Below, piece by piece: positions 5,747-11,032 of a DNA stretch of 15,517 bases; position 1 is the stretch's first letter, and each line of letters starts with the position of its first letter. The notes below the pieces were generated by a model. That model was not told the origin of the DNA and did no database searches. It worked only from the letters and a program-made list of their open reading frames with translations. The position numbers and the translations under genes are program-made. The DNA comes from Candidatus Peribacteria bacterium. GTDB taxonomy: Bacteria > Patescibacteriota > Gracilibacteria > Peribacterales > Peribacteraceae. Location: NCBI GenBank assembly GCA_012515645.1, contig JAAYXY010000094.1, forward strand, positions 1 through 15,517. Direction: 5' to 3'.

Positions 5747-6151
5747 ATGCTTTCGTTCACAGCACCTGCTGTACCCGGTTCGGGCCGCGGTCGGCTCATT
5801 GGGTTCCCAACGGTCAACGTCGATGTTTCCGCCGTGCCTCCGGCACTGGCGGAGGGCATCTATGCATGCATGGCGCAAGCCGATGGCGATGCATGGCAGC
5901 CCGCCGCCATGCACTACGGGCCGCGGCCGGTGTTCCATGATTCCCGTACGTGCGAAGTACACTTCCTGGACGACCTTCCTGATCATACGCAGCCACAGAA
6001 CATCACGGTACGGGTACTCGATCACATCCGCGACATCCGCGACTTTCCTTCTACCCAGGAACTCCAACGCCAGATCGATGCCGATTGCCGTTCCGTCCGT
6101 GCTATCCTTGCGCAACATGCTGTACGTACTCAAACGCCTGATCGGCAATAG
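5747..6151 (+). CDS. Stand-alone riboflavin kinase
   Basis: Predicted to phosphorylate riboflavin to FMN with ATP. Most bacteria carry this domain as the C-terminal half of bifunctional RibF. Here only the kinase domain is present (134 residues), with no FAD synthetase domain upstream, because the tRNA gene ends at 5704. GSGRGRLIGFPTVNV is the nucleotide-binding signature (GRGxxLGFPTAN in the family); the PTAN motif reads PTVN. CEVHFLD carries the Glu expected as catalytic base (EVHLLD in the family), and ITVRVLDHIRDIRDFPSTQELQRQI is the usual C-terminal helix pattern. ATG 5747 (MLSFTAP) fits the domain start; ATG 5723 or 5726 would add 7-8 residues and overlap the tRNA hairpin. No Shine-Dalgarno site. 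A TATGAT at 5722-5727 could be its -10, or it may be co-transcribed with the tRNA. The 3' end overlaps murE by 35 nt. Confidence 0.85.
   Translation: MLSFTAPAVPGSGRGRLIGFPTVNVDVSAVPPALAEGIYACMAQADGDAWQPAAMHYGPRPVFHDSRTCEVHFLDDLPDHTQPQNITVRVLDHIRDIRDFPSTQELQRQIDADCRSVRAILAQHAVRTQTPDRQ
6100..6108 (+). promoter_or_regulatory. Extended -10 inside the riboflavin kinase gene, for murE
   Basis: TGCTATCCT: a TG one base upstream of the hexamer TATCCT (6103-6108), which ends 8 nt before the murE ATG at 6117. It would allow murE to be transcribed alone with a leader of 0-2 nt. Confidence 0.35.
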
Positions 6152-7406
6152 AAATCCTCTGCGGCTCGGATACCACTGGTTCCGCGCGTTCCTGGCCGCC
6201 GCCTGGTACCGTTTCCCCGCGCGGCACCTCACGGTCGTCGGCATTACGGGTACGGATGGCAAGACGACGACGGTAGGCATGGCAGCGCACATTCTGCATG
6301 AGGAAGACATTGCCGTTGGGGCTCTCTCCACGGCCTTCTTCCGCATCCGGGAAGAAATCGACTGGAATGCAACGCAAAAAACGTCTCCTTCGCCATTCAT
6401 TATCCAGCGTTTTCTGCGCCGGCTCGTTCGCGCCGGATGCACCCACGCCGTTTTAGAGTACTCATCCCACGGGCTTGTACAACAGCGCACAGCATTTACG
6501 TGGCCACGCATCGCCGCGATCACCAACACCTCCATGGAACACCTGGACTACCACGGCACCATGGAACGCTACAGGCAGGACAAGGCGATGCTCTTTCGGC
6601 AGGCAAAGACCGTGCATGTCCTGAATGCAGATGATGAAACATACATGATGTACAAGGATATCCCTGCAGAGAAGACACTCACCTACTCGCAGCGTCCATT
6701 AGGCAACGAAGCTATCGGATTTTGGACATCTGACATTGTCGCTGCTCCCGGCAAAACGGATGCCAAGCTCCACGGATCGTACTTCACCGAGACGTGGGAT
6801 CTGACGCTGCGTATCCCGGGCATCTTCAACCTGGAGAATGCGCTCTGCGCCATTGCTGCCGCACATGCTGCCGGCGTGCCGGTCGCGCGGTGCGCTGCCG
6901 CGCTCTCCTCGTTCCGCGCAGCCGCCGGACGCATGGAACGCATTGACGCAGGACAACCATTCTCCGTGTACGTTGATTTTACCGTCACACCCAATGCGTA
7001 CCGCAAGACGCTCACCGCGCTACGCGAAATGATCGAGCCGGGCAAGCGCATCCTGGTACTGGCAGGCAGCTGCGGCGACCGCATGCGCGAAAAGCGCCCG
7101 GAGGTCGGCCGCGTCTGCAGCGAACTGGCAGACGTTGTCGTCGTCGCGAACGAAGATCCTTATACGGAAGACCCGCAGAAGATCATCGAGGACGTCTGGG
7201 AGGGAGTAGATCAGTCGCAAACAGAAGCGCACCGGATCTTCGATCGCCGGGAGGCAATGGCTTTTCTGTTCCGGCAAGCACAACCGGGAGATGCCGTGCT
7301 GCTGGCGGGCAAAGGATCCGATACGACCATGATGACCGCAACGGGACAGGTGCCGTGGGATGAGCGCGCCATTGCCCGGGAACTCCTGCAGGCGCAGAGA
7401 AAATAA
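6117..7406 (+). CDS. murE: MurE-like Mur ligase lacking the N-terminal UDP-binding domain
   Basis: Resembles UDP-N-acetylmuramoyl-dipeptide:amino acid ligases of peptidoglycan precursor synthesis. GITGTDGKTTT (42-52) is the ATP P-loop. EYSSHGL (114-120) and NTSMEHLDYHGTMERY (137-152) are MurE-type central motifs, and K156 in RQDKAMLF fits the carbamylated lysine. The C-terminal domain has GSCGDRMREKRPEVG (317-331). Only about 40 residues precede the P-loop, where typical MurE has about 100, so the UDP-MurNAc-binding domain is missing or replaced by a short helix. Other motifs deviate: VDYAHTP reads VDFTVTP (286-292), the DNPR region reads NEDPYTEDP (345-353), and GKGHE reads GKGSD (398-402). 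The third amino acid added cannot be predicted. Total length 429. ATG 6117 was chosen because the frame further upstream runs through the riboflavin kinase gene. Confidence 0.85.
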   Translation: MLYVLKRLIGNRNPLRLGYHWFRAFLAAAWYRFPARHLTVVGITGTDGKTTTVGMAAHILHEEDIAVGALSTAFFRIREEIDWNATQKTSPSPFIIQRFLRRLVRAGCTHAVLEYSSHGLVQQRTAFTWPRIAAITNTSMEHLDYHGTMERYRQDKAMLFRQAKTVHVLNADDETYMMYKDIPAEKTLTYSQRPLGNEAIGFWTSDIVAAPGKTDAKLHGSYFTETWDLTLRIPGIFNLENALCAIAAAHAAGVPVARCAAALSSFRAAAGRMERIDAGQPFSVYVDFTVTPNAYRKTLTALREMIEPGKRILVLAGSCGDRMREKRPEVGRVCSELADVVVVANEDPYTEDPQKIIEDVWEGVDQSQTEAHRIFDRREAMAFLFRQAQPGDAVLLAGKGSDTTMMTATGQVPWDERAIARELLQAQRK

Positions 7407-7439
7407 AATCCCCTCTGCCACACTGTGCGGCAAAGGGGG
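7400..7439 (-). terminator. Rho-independent terminator of the 34-residue peptide gene
   Basis: On the minus strand an imperfect GC-rich stem (about 7438-7410: CCCC/GGGG, then TTGCC/GGCAG inner pairing) is followed by GATTTTATTTTC. It begins 7 nt after the peptide's stop codon. The same hairpin lies 3 nt past the murE stop and may also slow plus-strand transcription, although no T-run follows on that side. Confidence 0.75.
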
Positions 7440-7445
7440 TCACAG

Positions 7446-7550
7446 TTACTCTCCCCGGATTCTGCGGATGATTTCCGCCACGATAGAGAAGAGCAGGGCC
7501 CCAACGATGCATACCAGATGCATCAGGCCCTCTTCTTGCAGGAACTCCAT
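7446..7550 (-). CDS. 34-residue single-helix membrane peptide
   Basis: Starts MEFLQEEGLMH, continues with a hydrophobic segment (residues 12-25, LVCIVGALLFSIVA) and ends with a basic tail (IIRRIRGE) before TAA. The acidic N-terminus and basic C-terminus predict a single membrane helix with the C-terminus inside. The gene has the only strong Shine-Dalgarno site I found in the window: GGAGGTG, 4-5 nt before the ATG. Upstream is a consensus promoter (TTGACA, 16 nt, TAAAAT), and a terminator follows. The predicted transcript is about 200 nt and carries nothing else. I do not recognise a family. It could be a regulatory membrane peptide, a toxin-like peptide, or a small RNA with an incidental ORF; the Shine-Dalgarno/ORF pairing favours translation. 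Confidence 0.6.
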   Translation of the reverse strand: MEFLQEEGLMHLVCIVGALLFSIVAEIIRRIRGE

Positions 7551-7603
7551 GATTCACCTCCATGGAATGATGGGAGCCCCCCTGCAAGGAAGACACGAGC
7601 AAT

Positions 7604-7631
7604 ATTTTATAATATATTCATAATATGTCAA
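7604..7631 (-). promoter_or_regulatory. Consensus promoter of the 34-residue peptide
   Basis: Minus strand TTGACA (7631-7626), a 16-nt spacer, then TAAAAT (7609-7604, 5 of 6), in a very AT-rich stretch. The start site should be near 7597, giving a leader of about 47 nt before the ATG. It lies back to back with the rnhB extended -10 at 7633-7641. Confidence 0.7.
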
Positions 7632-7632
7632 T

Positions 7633-7641
7633 TGCTATACT
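7633..7641 (+). promoter_or_regulatory. Extended -10 of rnhB
   Basis: TGCTATACT: the hexamer TATACT (7636-7641) with TG one base upstream. Six bases later is the ATC proposed as the rnhB start. No clear -35, as is common for extended -10 promoters. Confidence 0.55.
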
Positions 7642-7647
7642 CCCTCC

Positions 7648-8250
7648 ATCGACCCAAGTGATGCCATCATCGCAGGCATAGACGAAGCTGGCCGCGGAGC
7701 GCTCGCCGGACCCGTAGTCGCGGCAGCGTGCATCCTGCGAACGACGGATGTCCCTCCGTTCATCCGGGACAGTAAACAACTCACGCCGCAGGCACGCGAG
7801 GAGGCATTCACATGGATTACTGCGCAGGCGATCTCCGGCATCGGCTCCTCAGACGCCGGCACCATCGATACCATCGGTATCCTTGGCGCAACGGAACGGG
7901 CAATGCAGGATGCAGTTGCCGCACTCGCCGCATCCGTCACGCCCACGTACCTCCTCGTCGATGGATGCGACAAATTCTGGTTTGACTACCCGCACAGTTC
8001 CATCATTCGCGGAGACGAGAGTGAGCCGTGCATCAGCGCCGCATCGATCCTCGCCAAGGTCACGCGCGACCGTCTGATGCGCGCAGCCTGCCCACAGCAT
8101 CCCGCGTACGGATTTTCGGCACACAAAGGGTACGGAACCGCCGCCCATTTCGCGGCACTCACCCGGTACGGCCCCTGCGCGCTGCACCGGCGTTCCTTCC
8201 TGCGATCCACAGCAGCAACGCTACCCCCGCCGCCAGGAGCGGCATCGTAA
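7648..8250 (+). CDS. rnhB: Ribonuclease HII, apparent non-canonical ATC start
   Basis: Cuts the RNA strand of RNA-DNA hybrids and removes single ribonucleotides from DNA. Numbered from 7648, AGIDEAGRGALAGP holds catalytic D12 and E13, LLVDG gives D105, and ISAASILAKVTRDRLM gives D141, completing the DEDD set. GYGTAAH and the terminal HRRSF are also typical. Length would be 200 residues, normal for the family. The frame opens after a TAA at 7621, and no ATG, GTG, TTG or CTG occurs before the catalytic motif; the first in-frame ATG is at 7903, too late for a working enzyme. ATC 7648 is proposed because it lies exactly 6 nt after the extended -10, where a leaderless transcript would begin. A sequencing error is the alternative. 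The 3' end overlaps the convergent lgt gene by 92 nt. Confidence 0.9.
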   Translation: MDPSDAIIAGIDEAGRGALAGPVVAAACILRTTDVPPFIRDSKQLTPQAREEAFTWITAQAISGIGSSDAGTIDTIGILGATERAMQDAVAALAASVTPTYLLVDGCDKFWFDYPHSSIIRGDESEPCISAASILAKVTRDRLMRAACPQHPAYGFSAHKGYGTAAHFAALTRYGPCALHRRSFLRSTAATLPPPPGAAS

Positions 8251-8971
8251 ACACCTGCCCCCTGGTGAATTCGATACCGGCAATAGCTATGCCCTGATGG
8301 GTCGGTACGCGCACGTATTCCAGCGCAAAACGCAGGACACTGTAGAACACTGCGAAGAGCGCTATGACGATGCCGTTCCATCGTTCCCCTTTCGTCCAAT
8401 GCAACGCGCTCATGCACGCAGCCGCAATGAACAGATTCTTGAGGAGCGCGTACAGCTGCGTCGGATGCCGTACGCCTTGCGCACCGGGAAATTCCATGCC
8501 CCATGGCACATCTGTGGCGGTGCCATAGAGCTCCAGATTGATAAAATTGCCCACGCGGCCGAGTGCAAGACCCAGCGCCGCCGGCACGGCGATCGTGTCC
8601 ATGAGCGCCAGGAACGGAATGGAAGAACGCCATGATACCCATAGAAGCGCGGCCATCACTCCTATAAATCCCCCGTGCGACGACATACCTCCTTTCCATA
8701 CGGCAAAGATTTCCAGAGGATGCTGCACAAAGTAGACCGGTTCGTACAGGAAAACATATCCCAGCCTGCCGCCCAGAATGACACCGAGCACCACCCAGGA
8801 AAGCAGCGACGACCACTGTTCGCTGCTGAGGTCAATGGCACGGTACCTCTGCAGACGCTGCACAAGCAGGTACCCCACCCCGAACGCCACGACATACAAA
8901 ATGCCATACCAATGAATTGCCAATCCGCCCAACTGTACCGCGACGGTTCGCGAGGGGAATACATCAATCAC
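8159..8971 (-). CDS. lgt: Prolipoprotein diacylglyceryl transferase
   Basis: Transfers diacylglycerol from phosphatidylglycerol to the lipobox cysteine of prolipoproteins, in the cytoplasmic membrane. The 270-residue product is polytopic, with about seven hydrophobic segments. GGMSSHGGFIG (94-104) holds the essential-type His99. The Lgt signature GRVGNFINLELYG (138-150) gives R139 and N142, corresponding to E. coli R143 and N146. RHPTQLYA (168-175) and R237 in the late TRGQ segment fit the family. The start is GTG (8969-8971), 6 nt after an extended -10 (TGGTAGACT), so the mRNA should be leaderless. The gene follows the sortase gene by 19 nt on the same strand. A likely substrate is the lipoprotein at 13082-14098. 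The C-terminus ends in a short basic tail that overlaps rnhB. Confidence 0.97.
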   Translation of the reverse strand: MIDVFPSRTVAVQLGGLAIHWYGILYVVAFGVGYLLVQRLQRYRAIDLSSEQWSSLLSWVVLGVILGGRLGYVFLYEPVYFVQHPLEIFAVWKGGMSSHGGFIGVMAALLWVSWRSSIPFLALMDTIAVPAALGLALGRVGNFINLELYGTATDVPWGMEFPGAQGVRHPTQLYALLKNLFIAAACMSALHWTKGERWNGIVIALFAVFYSVLRFALEYVRVPTHQGIAIAGIEFTRGQVFTMPLLAAGVALLLWIAGRNAGAARRGRTG

Positions 8972-8977
8972 GTCCGC

Positions 8978-8986
8978 AGTCTACCA
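8978..8986 (-). promoter_or_regulatory. Extended -10 of lgt, leaderless spacing
   Basis: Minus strand TGGTAGACT; the hexamer (8983-8978) ends exactly 6 nt before the GTG start. The element overlaps the sortase-lgt gap, so lgt can be transcribed independently of the sortase gene. Confidence 0.5.
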
Positions 8987-8990
8987 CAGA

Positions 8991-9803
8991 CTACAGCGGC
9001 GCTTCATCCAACACCGCGGTCACCACCCAGCGTTCACGCGTCGTGCCAATGGGGTAACAGGTGATGAGCTTGAGGATAGCCTGTTCGCTCTGCTGGCTTA
9101 AGATGCGCGTCATTGTGGGAAGGACCACTTCGTCACCAACGACGGTGTATGTATGCGTAATGCCGTTCGCCGTGAGCACGATACGATCCCCTGCCTGCAG
9201 GCCGGGTACTGCTGCAAAAACGGAACCGTAGGCGCTTTCCGCAACAGAAGCATTTGGCGGGCTGCTGTGTCCGGAGAGGAATATGCTCCCCACGGCACCC
9301 GGAGCAACGGAGTGTGGATACGCCACGGCGCCGTACCGGAGCCCCACCTGCATCTGCTCTTCCAACTGTTGCCAGTCACGCGTATTCCAGAACAGCGCGG
9401 AAGGCATGAGCACGGGTGCACTGATCTGCTTGGCAGGAATCGATATGGTGTACGCCTTCTGCATATGCCACGCCGTCAACTCTCCTTCCTGCTCCGCCGC
9501 TGCTGCCTGTGGCTCCGGTGTTGCTGTTTTCTGCTCAGCGGCAGGATGCAACGGCACCGTGACCTCCGTTTCGAGAAGCGGATGCAGAAGTTGCGCTGCT
9601 ATGGAGACATGCGGCTGCCTACTCTCCGCAAACGATGGAGAGACTCCTACAGCACCTACCGACTCGACCTCTGCCTGAATGGATGCAACCTGCATGCGCG
9701 TGACAACATGCGTCCACATCATCCAAGAAAGACATAGCGCAAATACTGCTATGGCAAGCGCAGGAAGAGTCTTGGTATTCTCTCGTCTTGGTATTTGTTG
9801 CAT
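8991..9803 (-). CDS. Sortase-family transpeptidase
   Basis: Membrane-anchored cysteine transpeptidase. The 270-residue product has one N-terminal helix (about 12-34), a long linker rich in Ala, Pro and Glu (about 50-110), and a C-terminal sortase barrel (about 118-266). The catalytic triad is visible: H179 in FLSGHSS, C249 in LKLITCYP, and R258 in RERWVV, nine residues after the cysteine as usual. It looks closest to the class D/E/F group, but the class cannot be fixed by eye. No LPxTG-like sorting signal occurs at the C-terminus of any protein in the window, so its substrates lie elsewhere or use an atypical signal. The ATG at 9803 is set by a near-perfect promoter placed 7 nt upstream. lgt follows 19 nt downstream, forming an envelope-protein pair. 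Confidence 0.92.
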   Translation of the reverse strand: MQQIPRRENTKTLPALAIAVFALCLSWMMWTHVVTRMQVASIQAEVESVGAVGVSPSFAESRQPHVSIAAQLLHPLLETEVTVPLHPAAEQKTATPEPQAAAAEQEGELTAWHMQKAYTISIPAKQISAPVLMPSALFWNTRDWQQLEEQMQVGLRYGAVAYPHSVAPGAVGSIFLSGHSSPPNASVAESAYGSVFAAVPGLQAGDRIVLTANGITHTYTVVGDEVVLPTMTRILSQQSEQAILKLITCYPIGTTRERWVVTAVLDEAPL

Positions 9804-9810
9804 TTGTTAT

Positions 9811-9839
9811 ATTATACAACATTTATTGAATTATTTCAA
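9811..9839 (-). promoter_or_regulatory. Strong promoter of the sortase gene, leaderless spacing
   Basis: Minus strand TTGAAA (9839-9834), a 17-nt spacer, and a perfect TATAAT (9816-9811), followed by 7 nt and then the sortase ATG. This is the clearest case in the window for transcription starting at the start codon. Confidence 0.8.
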
Positions 9840-9881
9840 TCATCCGATTTGTACAGATATGCTGCGTTTTGCAGGCAATCT

Positions 9882-9890
9882 TGGTACGAT
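9882..9890 (+). promoter_or_regulatory. Extended -10 of tsaD, leaderless spacing
   Basis: TGGTACGAT; the hexamer TACGAT (9885-9890) ends exactly 6 nt before the tsaD ATG at 9897. No good -35 at the normal spacing. Confidence 0.5.
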
Positions 9891-9896
9891 CACCAC

Positions 9897-10943
9897 ATGC
9901 TCATACTGGGAATCGAAACCTCCTGCGACGAGACGTCCGTCGCACTCGTAGCAGACGGCACACGCGTCCGATCGCTCGTGATATCTTCCTCGAGCATGCT
10001 CTTTTCGCAGACAGGCGGCGTCATACCAGAAGACGCAGCACGGAGGCAGGTCGAATGCATGCAGCCTGCACTGCAACAGTGCATGGCCAATGCTTCCTGT
10101 ACGCCCGCAGATATTGATGCAATCGCTGTGACGAGCGGTCCGGGGCTCCTGGGATCCCTGCTCGTAGGCACAACTACTGCCCGAGTGCTCTCTGCCCTGT
10201 GGAACAAGCCGCTCATCGGCGTTCACCACACACTGGGGCACCTGAGTGCCCCGTGGCTCACACCGCCCGAAAGCCAAGATCTTCCCTCTCCCACCTTCCC
10301 GGCACTTGCACTCTCGGCATCCGGCGGTCATACAGAATTGTGGCTGCGCCACTCCCACACTGCCAATACGCTCCTGGGAGCTACTCGGGATGACGCAGCG
10401 GGAGAAGCATTCGATAAGGGCGCCGCACTCCTTGGCCTCCCGTACCCCGGCGGCCCCGCTATTGCACGCGCAGCGGAGAGCGGCGATGCTTTGGCCTTTG
10501 CCTTCCCCGATCCCCTCGGCAACAAAGATACGCTGGACTTCAGTTTCTCGGGCCTTAAAACCGCGCTCCGCTACACGCTCCGCGACCACGGCATTGCAGC
10601 ACCCATTCCAGAGGCGGTATGTGCAGACCTGGCTGCATCGTATCAGGAAGCAATTTGTCGGCATCTGGTACATAAAATCAGCAGAGCGTTGCAGCAATAT
10701 CCAACGCCTACCGTGCACATCGTGGGCGGTGTGAGCGCGAATACCCGCCTACGCACACTGCTCACCGAAACATTGCCCGCAACGGACATCTGCATCCCCG
10801 TTCGCATAGCATACTGTACCGACAACGCCGCCATGATCGCCGCCGCAGGATACTTCCTGCACGCAGAACGCGGCGATAGTGCTTTTGCCCCCTTCGTCAC
10901 GGAAGCATCATCCCGGCTTCCCCAACAGGCAATTGCTCCTTAA
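9897..10943 (+). CDS. tsaD: tRNA threonylcarbamoyladenosine (t6A37) transferase TsaD
   Basis: Moves the threonylcarbamoyl group onto A37 of ANN-decoding tRNAs, acting in the cytosol with TsaB and TsaE (neither is in this window). The product has 348 residues, close to the usual 340. It opens with the ASKHA nucleotide-binding strand MLILGIETSCDETS. VHHTLGHL places metal ligands H111 and H115 at E. coli numbering. SASGGHTELWL, DDAAGEAFDKGAALLGLPYPGGP, FSFSGLKTAL and VGGVSANTRLR are conserved blocks, and D309 in YCTDNAAM is the third metal ligand. A longer in-frame ATG at 9795 is rejected because the extra residues are unlike the family and the promoter lies inside them. The stop overlaps by 4 nt the stop of the convergent small peptide at 10940-11032. 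Confidence 0.97.
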   Translation: MLILGIETSCDETSVALVADGTRVRSLVISSSSMLFSQTGGVIPEDAARRQVECMQPALQQCMANASCTPADIDAIAVTSGPGLLGSLLVGTTTARVLSALWNKPLIGVHHTLGHLSAPWLTPPESQDLPSPTFPALALSASGGHTELWLRHSHTANTLLGATRDDAAGEAFDKGAALLGLPYPGGPAIARAAESGDALAFAFPDPLGNKDTLDFSFSGLKTALRYTLRDHGIAAPIPEAVCADLAASYQEAICRHLVHKISRALQQYPTPTVHIVGGVSANTRLRTLLTETLPATDICIPVRIAYCTDNAAMIAAAGYFLHAERGDSAFAPFVTEASSRLPQQAIAP

Positions 10944-11032
10944 AGCGAAGCCAATGCCGGCAACAGCGCCGCGCCGATGATGCCGAGAATGCCGAGAATT
11001 GCGACGGTGCGCACGAGAGTTCTTCGTCTCAT
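10940..11032 (-). CDS. 30-residue membrane peptide coupled to the PKD protein gene
   Basis: Starts MRRRTLVRTVAILGILG and ends in a hydrophobic run closing with LLPALASL, then TAA. Four early arginines and one helix of about 20 residues predict a membrane peptide with its N-terminus inside. Its ATG overlaps the stop of the PKD gene as ATGA (11029-11032), a classic arrangement for translational coupling. No separate promoter or Shine-Dalgarno site is visible, so expression would depend on the upstream gene. It is the last gene of the envelope cluster. The function is unknown. It might assist insertion or assembly of the PKD protein, or be a spurious frame; the exact overlap and clean hydrophobic profile favour a real gene. 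Confidence 0.5.
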   Translation of the reverse strand: MRRRTLVRTVAILGILGIIGAALLPALASL

